The notes under the pieces were generated by a model. That model worked only from the letters and a program-made list of their open reading frames with translations, ran no database searches and was not told where the DNA came from. Shown here in pieces: positions 1 to 9,900 of a DNA stretch of 64,000 nt (position 1 is the stretch's first letter; each line of letters opens with the position of its first letter). The position numbers were made by a program, and so were the translations under genes. The DNA lies in the NCBI GenBank assembly GCA_003290165.1, contig QNQO01000502.1:248001-312000 (forward strand). The letters are read 5' to 3'. The stretch is from Berberis thunbergii (Eukaryota; Streptophyta; Magnoliopsida; Ranunculales; Berberidaceae).

Positions 1-259
1 ATTCAGAATTTTTTGTAATTTTTTTTGTACGAATTCATTGTAAATTGTAATTCAGAATTTTTTATTTTTTTTTATTTACGAATTCAGAGATTATTTTTGA
101 ATTTTTTGTTATATTTTTTGTGCGGATTTGCGGGGCGGTTATGGATATTGATTTAAAATTGCAAACGGATTTGCGGGGCGGATTGGGGATCCGATATTAG
201 TGACGGATCGGGGATGGATTTGCTCAAATCCGCCCCAATCCGCCCCGTTGCCATCCCTA
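1..259. mobile_element. hAT-like element, right end only
   Basis: The segment ends in CCGTTGCCATCCCTA (to 259), the reverse complement of a TAGGGATGGCAACGG-type terminal repeat seen in plant non-autonomous hAT elements. Upstream are repeated subterminal GCGGGGCGG motifs (about 130-180), as expected near a hAT end. The left end lies outside the window, so the target duplication cannot be tested; the right flanking 8 bases are AAGACAAG. No coding capacity is seen. Confidence 0.5.
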
Positions 260-391
260 AAGACAAGCCAGAGAGAAAATAAACAAATGAAGAAAGAAAG
301 GAAAAAATATTTGTGTGGAAGAGGTACTCTACACTCTACAAGTGCTTATATGGAAAAACGGAGAGAGTGAGTTATAAGAAAGAACTCGTCC

Positions 392-570
392 AAGTGTCGA
401 GGGAAACAACGAGGGACCCCGGGAGGGGGGATCGTCCATCTTTCTCGGGATGTGCACTTGAATTTTCAATGCACGTATTCCGATGGTTTAAATGCGCATC
501 CCGAGAAAATGGACGCTCCCCCCTGTGGGGTCCCTCGCTGTTTTCCTCGCCATTTCCCTCGACAATTAGA
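392..570. mobile_element. GC-rich foldback MITE, copy 1
   Basis: The ends are inverted: GTGTCGAGGGAAACAACGAGGGA on the left pairs with the reverse complement of the right end, which finishes in CTCGACAATTAGA. The interior is a GC-rich imperfect palindrome (GATCGTCCATC against ATGGACGCTC). Related copies lie at 596-785, 48697-48850, 49093-49207 and 50767-50944. Together with copy 2 it forms a tandem pair with a period near 209 bp, separated by TATAAGAAAGAAC. Confidence 0.6.
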
Positions 571-595
571 ATTTTCTATAAGAAAGAACATGTAT

Positions 596-785
596 AAGTG
601 TCGAGGAAAACATCGAGGAACCCCACAGGAGGGGACGTCCATCTCCCCCTGGGATGCGCACTTGAATTTTCAACGCATGCATCCCAAGAGTTCAAACGCG
701 CATCCCGGGGGGATGGACGCCCCCCCCCCCCTCTCCCATGTGGGGTCCCTCGTTGTTTTCCTCGCCATCTCCCTCGACAATTAGA
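596..785. mobile_element. GC-rich foldback MITE, copy 2
   Basis: Second unit of the tandem pair. It starts AAGTGTCGAGGAAAAC and ends CCTCGACAATTAGAA. It carries a run of about 13 C at 720-732. The interior would fold into a long hairpin. No protein is supported: the overlapping short ORFs are by-products of the palindrome. Confidence 0.6.
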
Positions 786-853
786 ATTTTTCTATAAGAA
801 AATATGAGAGAGTGAGTCAAATAGAGCAAGATATGTGTGTGAGCACTTTCAAC

Positions 854-1837
854 TAGGGGTGGGCACGGAACGGGATGGGACGAAATATACTCATCCTGTT
901 CATATGGGATCGGGACAGGACGAGATGGGAAAATTCTCATCCCGACCTCGTCCCATCCCAAATGGGTACGGGACGGGATTAGCGTGCTGCATGTGACTGC
1001 TGCGAAGATTATCATCATATAAGAGCGTGAAAAATAATTTTCTTATAATTAGATATAGATTTGACATGCAAATATAAGGGTAGCCACTAAATCCCCTAAC
1101 AATAAGTTGAGTGGGCTGACTTTTAGAAAATGACATGATAAATGGGACCCACTAAGAGTATTGTGTCATTATGATGGTCTCTCAACTGATTTTACAATTT
1201 CATTACTATGGGAAACAAAATTCATGGTTCCTTGACAAAATGACATTTCATCTTTTGTTAGAGAAGAAATATAGACCTATTGGTGATGCTCTAACATATT
1301 CATAATGGTTTACCATCAATACATATATTGTAATTATAAAAAATATATTTTACAGCCCGGGGCATCTCAAATTCTTTGTTCCGCCCCTGAATGTTCCCTT
1401 CAGAATATGTATTACTTAGTTAATTTTTTATTTTTCATCTTCACCTGGGTATTATCAATATTTGTAAGTTAAATAATTTGAGCCACTTTTATTGGAAATT
1501 CAAGCAACAGTCTGTTATCTTTCTCTTGCTTAATGAATATTTATTTCTTGAAGTAACAATTTTGTTACCACTGCAAACACCATGAGTTTCTATTAGTAAT
1601 CTGTAAGTTTATATGTATAAAAATAAATAAATAAATAAATAATAAATATTCATAATAAATATTAAAAAATTAGCTCAAGACAGGACGGGATTGGCGGGGT
1701 TGAAAATCTTAATCTCATCCCATCTCATTCTAGATCGGGACGGGATCGGGATGAAATTATTCAATTCCATTAAGACCCGAAAAAATCGAGACAGGACGGA
1801 ACGGGATCGTGATTGCGAGATGGGATGCCCACCCCTA
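854..1837. mobile_element. Complete non-autonomous hAT element (984 bp), family 1
   Basis: It begins TAGGGGTGGGCACGG at 854 and ends GATGCCCACCCCTA at 1837. The flanks are CTTTCAAC (846-853) and CTTTCAAC (1838-1845), a perfect 8-bp target duplication, the hallmark of the hAT superfamily. The subterminal regions contain many GGGACGGGA/TCCCGTCCC motifs that could be transposase-binding repeats. There is no transposase ORF, so any movement depended on a transposase supplied elsewhere. A shorter copy is at 24477-25155 and a truncated one at 49725-49899. Confidence 0.92.
1621..1650. repeat. (AAAT)n microsatellite
   Basis: Short run of AAAT/AATA units inside the family 1 hAT element. Confidence 0.9.
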
Positions 1838-2796
1838 CTTTCAACCTATCAAGGTGTCAAACGATAGCAACTCTAGAGTTCAAATGCGTTGAAAAAGAAA
1901 CACACACTAATCATCATCATCAAAGCTTATTTTTCGATATTTTCGGAGTTGACTACATGGATTTTAGTTATCCAAGTATTACGGTCTTTCCACGTATCTT
2001 CACCTAATCCAAGCTCAAGGATGTCTTCATTCACCGCCTTCATCCAAGTTTTCAATGGTCGTCCCATCTGTCTACACCCTCCATAACTTGTCAATCTAGA
2101 CATTTTCTAATTGGCATCGTGTCTGGTCTACTCCACACATGATCAAACCAAGTTAAACGTTTTTCTCTAATTTTATCATCTATGAGCGCTACACCTAAGT
2201 ATTTCCTAATTTTTTCATTCCTAATTTTATCCTTACGGATTTTACCACACATCAACTTAACATATGCATTTCTGCTACTGTCATCCTATGCGTATGATGT
2301 CCCTTAGTAACCCAATATTCTAAACCGTATAGCATGGCTGGTCGAACAATTGTCTTATAGCATTTCCCTTTTAGCTTTGCAGGCATCATTTTATCGCATA
2401 ATACTCCTGGCGTCATTCTCCATTTCAGCCAACCAACTTTAATCCTTTGGTCTACATCTTCTCCAATAGTCTCATTCTTTTGAATTATAGATCCTAGATA
2501 TCGAAAAGTCTCACGCTCTGGACCTCCATGCCTTCGATCTCAATTGCATTACTCCTCCATCGTGATTCACAACCAAAGTTGCACACTAGATACTATGTCT
2601 TCAAACGACTAATTCTAAAACCCTTACTCTCTAAAGCCTCCTGACACCTATCTAATTTCTAACCTAAACTTTCACTAGTCTCATCAATTAAGACAATATC
2701 ATCTACAAATAACATGCACCAAGATACATCTTCTTGCAGATGGCTCGTCAACTCATCCATGGCCAAAGCAAAGAGGTATGGACTTAAGGCCGATCT

Positions 2797-3424
2797 TTAA
2801 TGTAGTTCTACTGACATTGAGAATTCACTGGACATCCCACCCACTGAGCGAACACTTGTTATCGCCCTTTCATACATATTTTTAATGATATCAACATAAC
2901 ACTGAGACATTTTTTTCCTTCCAAGTGCCCACCAAATTAACACTTTGGGGACCCTATCGTAATCTTTCTCCAAATCAATAAAAATCATATGCAAACTCTT
3001 ACGTTCCTCTCGATATTTTTCTGTAATTTTCCTATGCAAGAATATGGCCTCCATAGTAGACCTACCCGGCATAAATTCAAATTGATTATCTGAAACCGTG
3101 GTTAAACTCCTAAGTCTTTATTATATAATTTTCTCCCAAAGTTTCATCGTATGACTCATAAGTTTTATCCCTCTATAATTCAAGCAGTTATAAATATCCT
3201 CTTTGTTATTATAATTTGGTACCACAATGTCATGCCTCCACGAATCTGACATTTTTTATAGTTTTCAAAATCCTTTTAAAGAGCATAGTTAGCCATTGAA
3301 TCCCAACTTCTCCCAGACATTTCCACGCTTCAATTGGTATATCTTCTGGTCCAATTGCCTTCCATGTCTTCATTCTTTTTAAAGCTTCACTCACTTTTGT
3401 GGCATTAACTTTGCGATGAAACAC
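2797..3424 (-). pseudogene. Reverse transcriptase remnant of the LINE
   Basis: Two minus-strand fragments are recognisable. At 3424-3230 a segment contains LKRMKTWKAIGPEDIPIEAWK, similar to the N-terminal finger region of LINE reverse transcriptases. At 3072-2797 the fragment reads MPGRSTMEAIFLHRKITEKY and then HMIFIDLEKDYDRVPKVLIW, the conserved block with FIDLEKAYD. The catalytic YADD-type box lies beyond the break and is not intact. The fragments are in different frames, so no enzyme is made. Confidence 0.85.
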
Positions 3425-3956
3425 GCGATGTCTCTCTTCCTATGAAGCATACCCCTCAAAGTTTAACTCCCCTACATGTGTTCCATTGAGTAGGTTCCAA
3501 AAGTAATCATTCCATCTATCTAAAATAGTTTTATCCTGCATTAAAACTTTTTCATCATCATGCTTAACACATTTAACATGACTCAAGTCCCTAGTTTTTC
3601 GTTCTCTAGCTTTAGCTATTTTAAATATATCACTATCTCATTCCTTTGTACCTAGCCTATTATACAGATCGTGTGCTCTCTTTTTTAGCTTTCATTACTG
3701 CTTTACTACTCAACTTTTTAGCTTGCTAATAAGACTCCTTAAAGCATCTTTTCTTTTTCGCAATGGCTTGTTGCACATCAGCATTCCACCACCACGTCTC
3801 CTTATCATATACACCTCCTCTTTTGGCATCTCCTAACTCTTTCTTCGCACATCTTCTTATCCAGTTTGCCAAATGCTCGAAAAGATCTAGGCTACTAGTC
3901 TATCCTTTAGTTCTAGCTTCTCCCAACCCTTTGAAGCTGACTGGCCACACAAAATC

Positions 3957-4330
3957 TTATTTTTTAAGTTTTTGGCACACATTTCCCTGTAAGGTCCACC
4001 ACTTAATTCTTAATCTAACATGTTCTTTAGTAATAAGGCCCCTATTTTTAAGACAAAAAATGAGGACTAACAGCCTATGTTGGTTTGTCAAACACTCCTC
4101 TGGTATAACCTTACAATTTTTACATCTACCTAAATTATATCTCCTTACAATAAAATAATCTATTTGACTTTTATTACCTCCGCTCTTAAAGTTCACCAAG
4201 TGTCCTTCTCTTTTTTTATTAAAAGTATTCACAATCCCAAAATCCTTAGCTAAAGCAAAATCTAGAATATAAATCTCTATAGTGTTTCGATCCCCAAAGC
4301 CTTGACCTCCATGTACTCCATGTGCCCTCT
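3957..4330 (-). pseudogene. Apurinic-type endonuclease remnant of the LINE
   Basis: Minus-strand fragment with NTFNKKREGHLVNFKSGGNK and SQIDYFIVRRY, matching the C-terminal part of the APE-like endonuclease of plant LINEs (SGGNKSQIDY block). Immediately upstream, out to about 4330, the strand encodes a VHGGQGFGDRN-like segment in an adjoining frame. This domain normally nicks target DNA to prime reverse transcription. It is disrupted here. Confidence 0.8.
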
Positions 4331-5009
4331 CATATCCAACTCTATCCTTACCGACATAGTCATTCTAATCCATGTCTAGGAAAACCCTATTGGAAGAGGA
4401 AATTCCAAGAACTAACTCCTCTAAAGAGTTCTAAAAACTCTTTCTTAGTCTTCTCGTCTAAACTCACTTGGGGTGCATACGCATTAATAACATGCACTGT
4501 CTCTAGTTCTAAAAGCTAATTTAATACTTATGATTTCATCCCCAAACTTCCTAACGTCGACTACCACATTATTAAAAACTTTATCTACCACTATTCTCAC
4601 TTTGTTCCTAGTTTCATCTTTTTTAGAATAGAAAATTTTGAACCCTCGTTCTAAATCTTTAGTCTTTTAATTACCAACCACTTAGAACAATAAAGTTAAT
4701 TGACGAAAACTATCTCACATAAAACATTTGATTTTGCATGTTGAGCTCTTAGAACAATATTATTTACATGCTTGCTTGAGGATGGATATCTAGTAATAAA
4801 AGTTGAAGAAGTATTTCCTTAAGACATATTTTTCCCTTGTATCATATCTCTTGAAATCTCCCATAATTGAATAACAATGATTTCTAAAAGATATAATTGT
4901 ATTGTAAGCATAAATTATTACATTACCAAATTAGTATGTTGGGTGGGGCATGCATGTTTTGTGAGTGCAAATAGGATTCTTTTAAATGGGTAGATAATGT
5001 TGTGAATTT

Positions 5010-5010
5010 A

Positions 5011-5041
<31 letters not shown>
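5010..5041. repeat. (AAAT)n microsatellite
   Basis: About eight AAAT/AATA units in AT-rich intergenic DNA. Confidence 0.95.
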
Positions 5042-5336
5042 GATAATTTACAATATATAATAGTGTAGTCATAAATGATTATATGTCAAAATAAGTCGTT
5101 AAATTTCTATCGACAAGTATGGTATGCTAACCTTGTTATATGTTATTATGTTAGAATTATTGCATTCGTAATGAGAACTAATTATCTTTTTAAGTTCAAA
5201 ACCTATTGAATAGTTTTATTTTTAGCTATTTAAAATAATGTTTTGAACAGTAAACATATCCACGGTTCTATAAAACTTATCGAAAATTCATTCACGACAA
5301 AAGGCGTATCATACTCTAGAATAAGATTAGCAAGAT

Positions 5337-5405
5337 GCCAATGGTGTTATACCTTGTTGATAGGTTGTGAGATCCTTCAAAACCCAGCTCACCTTTCAAA
5401 AAAAA
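5337..5405 (+). mobile_element. SINE, internally deleted copy (family S2)
   Basis: It starts GCCAATGG, ends CCCAGCTCACCTTTC plus an A-run, and is flanked by a perfect 14-bp direct repeat AAGATTAGCAAGAT (5323-5336 and 5406-5419). Compared with the copy at 8131-8263, the middle, including most of the pol III promoter boxes, is missing. Head, tail, A-run and target duplication are all present. Confidence 0.75.
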
Positions 5406-5419
5406 AAGATTAGCAAGAT

Positions 5420-6753
5420 ATCTTTGTGAGTAACTTCAACATTGTTTTTTGTTTGACATTATGATGCTTCGAGATGTTATGCATCCCATAATCAAAAGCT
5501 AACCCTAATCTCAAACATTGACTAAGAAGTTACATGTGGATTATTTATTGGCAATTCAACACTGATGGGATATTGATTTGCCTTGGATTGTAGATTAACT
5601 GTTGATCTACGTTTAAACAATAACATTATTGCAAGATAACCTTTGATTAAGTTTAGTCCAATTTTAACCATTTCACTCCTGAAAAAGAAGGTAGTCTCCA
5701 ACACCTTGAGAAGTGGAGATCAATTTTAACCATTAGAGAGCAAATCTTTTCTGGTCCCAAGGAAAAGAGTGAAATCCAAGACTCAATTATCTCTTCACAA
5801 GGGATATAATTCAATTGTCCTGCCAAGCTTTTCTCTATAAATGTACAAAGGACAGATTAATATAGAGTCCAACATTTTCTGCTACAAGAGACAAGATAAT
5901 ACTAGTCACCCCACATTGCAACCATAGTTTTATCTGACATGAACAGCAACAAGAAGAAGTGTTCATTGATGTAGGGGATGGACATGGAGGATCTGCAACT
6001 CTGGTTGATGACAATGAGGTACAATGGGGCACTGGAACTATGAAAATAAGGAAAAGTTGCATGAATAATAATTCATCCAAAGGCTGAAGCACAAGAGCCC
6101 TATGTTAGACCATCATCGATGACCACAGACAGATTTAATCCCATTGCTGTACTGCCAATCAACTACATAACAAGCACAAGTTGAAAGAAAATTTTTGGTG
6201 TCAAGGTCATCAATGAATAGAACACGAATTGGTCATGGTTTTCCAGAACAAAGCCAAACAAATTAAAGGATTTTGGACAGATCTTGTATGGAATTAGAAT
6301 ACATGCAGTATGCAGCCTGGCCTAACTCTGCAGTTAAATTTACAAATATAGTGAAAGTGACGGACACAAAGAGACATTGGCATTCATGAGTTTTGTGTTT
6401 TCAGTATACATCCATAATATAGCACCAACTCCAGACCTGCCACAGATTAGAAGTGAGAAAATATTTCAAATATTTTTCAGAATTTCGGATAACCTGAGAA
6501 AGAACAGAACGTTCAATTGCTGATAAAAAAAAAAAGCAGTTCCTATGTATTGATTTGAGATAATAATTATACATGAGCGTCTAACATAAAAGGTTAATGA
6601 AATATACAGCGAAAAACAGGAGCTACGTCAATTAATACAATCATGACTGCTCTGAGATAGAAAACCACAATAGTTTTGACAGAAATGTATTCTCAACAAC
6701 AAATTACTGGCATATCGGCATATTTTATTGTCACGGGAATCACAGGAAAAATC
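5420..6753. other. Intergenic region without a supported gene
   Basis: AT-rich sequence downstream (3') of the WRKY gene. Short ORFs occur on both strands but none has a recognisable domain. Part of 6400-6750 may be WRKY 3' UTR; a TTTATT (minus-strand AATAAA) sits at 6724-6729. Confidence 0.4.
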
Positions 6754-6908
6754 TTACGGACCCATCATTAATCTTCCCATGTTCTGCTGATACGGATTAG
6801 ACGAATGGTTTAGTGGTCGAGTCTCAAAGCTAAAGCTTTCACCTCGAACTTCTCTTGATCCATATTGACTGTTGCCATCAGGCAGACCACCACAATACGT
6901 TTGAATCA
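6754..6908 (-). other. Out-of-frame continuation of the WRKY20-like C-terminus
   Basis: Directly after the TGA stop at 6906-6908, a different frame encodes about 51 residues: [20 protein letters not shown], then FETRPLNHSSNPYQQNMGR, ending in LMMGP before TAA at 6754-6756. From family knowledge, WRKY20-like proteins end in a similar NQYGSRE...SSYPYPQNMGR tail. The minus strand reads AGTAAATGATTC at the break. One extra A in this run (6909-6911) would join the two frames. This is either a one-base assembly error or a real truncating deletion. Confidence 0.75.
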
Positions 6909-9900
6909 TTTACTACAGCCAGGATCTGCTATATATGCGTAGTCATATAGAGATTCTGCATCCATGGGTTGTTGCTTTTCATTTAATCTGTTCTCAGGAC
7001 TTGAGCTAATACCAACACCAAGATCAAGGCTAATTGTGTCAATTTCTTCGGATCTGGTCCTTAACATGCCATTCATAGCAGAATTATAAACTGCAGGTGG
7101 TGCTGTATCGTGGTTACTATTCTTAGCTGCAGGTACGTCATGGTTATGCTTTCCTTCATATGTAGTTATAACTGCTTTGGGATCATGTGATGCCCTCTCC
7201 ACATGTTTCCTTACTGGGCATCCAGCATTGGTGCATTTGTAGTAACTCCTGTGTAACACAAACAGAATAAAATCAGAGATCTAGAAACATCCACAAATCA
7301 AACGTAACTGTATGTACTGCAGGTGGGTATCTCAAAAGGAGTATATGAGCTCATCATTGAGGACCATTCTATAGCATCACTGGTTTCTCCATAGAGTGAA
7401 TTCAAGTCCATTAAGATTGCTAATGAGTTAAATCACTGCTGTCAATATGTTGGACCATCTACAATAATGCCCACTACTAAAAGCATAAGAAAACAGGAAC
7501 CACATGCATCTGAAAATAGGAGGCTTTTTGAAACTCCAATTAGACCAGCTATAGTTAGTGCCCTACAGATTGCTCAATCAACATGTTTACAAATAAAGTT
7601 TACAGAGACATCGATATTTGAGTACAGAAATTGTTTAATTTCTCATTATTTTCAAATTGATTAGTATGGGGCCCAGTAGAAAATCATCTCAGTAACCACT
7701 ACCACTTACCACCATCAATCCACTCCGCCATCATTACAACCAGCCCATAGTCACAAACACCATACACCCCCCCCCCCCCCCCCCCCTCATGACCACCATA
7801 TCCCACCACCAGCCAATCACAACAATCACCAACCACTATCCAACAACCAGCACATCACCGATTCTTCCCAATTACCACCACAACATAACAAAAAATCATC
7901 CTACTGCCGATACCATCGCCATTGCACCACATCATACCACGACCATCAACATCATCACCACCATCATCACCATTAAAGAGATGAATACTCTGGAGAGAAA
8001 TTATGTAGATATCACATCAAAGAAAGAAAAGGAGAGACTACTTTATGTACTATGGTTTTGTGTCTAACCAAATTTAATTAAGTTTTAACTACTTTGTAGC
8101 AAGAGCACTTCTACAAGATTCCTTCTGGTGGCCAGTGGCATGACAACTCAATGGTTAGAGCTTGGCGGATGGTACCACTAGGTCATAAGTTCGAACCTTG
8201 CCGGCGGCATGTTTATCTGTATTATGGGATCCTGAAAACCCAACTCGCCTTAAAAAAAAAAAGTTCCTTTTGGTGCTCAAAAGGCCACTATAGATGTGCA
8301 ATTCGGTACTGCAGATATATTTATCAAAAACTTTTCAGAAACAACATCCATTATCAAGAACTCATGATACAAAGCGATGTGCTGATGTTTATTTTCTTTT
8401 TTGCTTCTTTTGTTTCCTTTTATACACAAACTAGACGCCCAAAAGTATATAATTCATATACTTATCACAAACTTTGGGGTAAAAAATAATAATAAGATAA
8501 CAAAAAATGTGAAAACTGTAAAATGACAGAAATGAACATTCCAAAAACCATATTTCTTCCATGTCTGATGATTGATAAGTTGTAACCATAACATTAGACT
8601 CGGTACTAATACCTATGGGTGACAGGTCACAAAATCTAATTTAGAGATCATATTTTACTGAAGTACATTGAAGTCAACGGTAAGAACACTGTTCATGCGT
8701 AGCATGAAATCATTCAAAATGGTAACATGTCTTCCATTTGATTTTGTCATTACAAACAACGAAGGGTGTGGTAATTGTATATGAGTAAAATTCAATTGAA
8801 CTTGGCAGTCTGATAGTAATCTGACAAAGGAAAGATATCTTTATTGCATGTACAAGTGCACAATAAAAGAGAGAGAGCGCTTGCACACTTTTCAAGAATC
8901 CGGGGAAGCAATCAGCAAAGAGAACTCAAGAAACTACTATGTATTGAAATTTAACCCATACCTTGGATTAGGGTTCCCTTTCACTACTTTCTGTCCATAT
9001 TTTCGCCAGCGGTATCCATCATCAAGTATGTCAACCTCGCTTAGAGTTTGAACGACAACCCGTGGTTCTCGGGTCACTTTACCCATCAATGTGACATCCA
9101 CACCACAAATGTCCATCTTCCTGTACTTAGTTAACAGTTCAATTATAGTTAACACAAGGATACAGTTGAACATTTCTAGTAGTATCTATGTTGAAAAAAA
9201 AAAGCACCTGCGCTTAGAATCTGGATCATCATCATCGTCATCATCAACTTCATTGACAACCCTGTTTGATGGTGCATCTGTGCCATCCGCATTATCATCA
9301 CTTGCTCTGACAGGAGAAAAATCAGGGGTACCAGATGGTTCATTTTGATGATATGACTGGCCATGAGCGTTCAATGATTTATCTGCAAATAAGAAACATT
9401 TCTAATATATAAACACCCAAGCACATTATATGCAATTTCTGTGAATACGATTAAATATGATGTTTCCATATTTACCTTCTGAACTGTTCAGCGCAGAAAA
9501 CCTATCAGATCCTTCTTCTTGAACAGACAGTATGGTACCAACCGCAGCTCGACGATTAGGCTGAGGTTTAGGATGACCATGACTTCCCTTGTAGATAATC
9601 TCTGTAATCTGGCCATCATGAGAGCGTTCTAGTTGCTTCTTCACTTGGCAATTGGGGTGTGTGCACTTGTAATAATTTCGTGGAAATTCACACCCCTTAA
9701 CAAGTTTTTGCCCATATTTTCGCCAATTATACCCATCTTCTGATGATCTGTCAGCCGCTGAGGAAGGAATAGCTCGATCAGATTGCTGTGTTTGGACGCC
9801 ACTCTCCAGGCCAGGTTTCTGCCACAAATCACATGGAGCAACTTCAGCAGAAGCAGTAGATCTTGACGCGACCATGTCATTGGATGGGTTTGGAATAGCT

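Larger units (their letters stand above)
1900..4770 (-). mobile_element. Decayed non-LTR retrotransposon (RTE-like LINE)
   Basis: Read on the minus strand, this gives endonuclease fragments followed by reverse transcriptase fragments, the order seen in non-LTR elements. Endonuclease remnants lie at about 4560-3957 and reverse transcriptase remnants at about 3424-2760, then 3' material down to about 1905. The 3' end on the minus strand is TTGATGATGATGATTAG, a short trinucleotide tail rather than poly(A), which fits the RTE clade. The reading frame is broken in many places by stops and frameshifts, so the copy is dead. I did not find a clear target duplication. The clade assignment rests on protein motifs and the tail. 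Confidence 0.8.
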
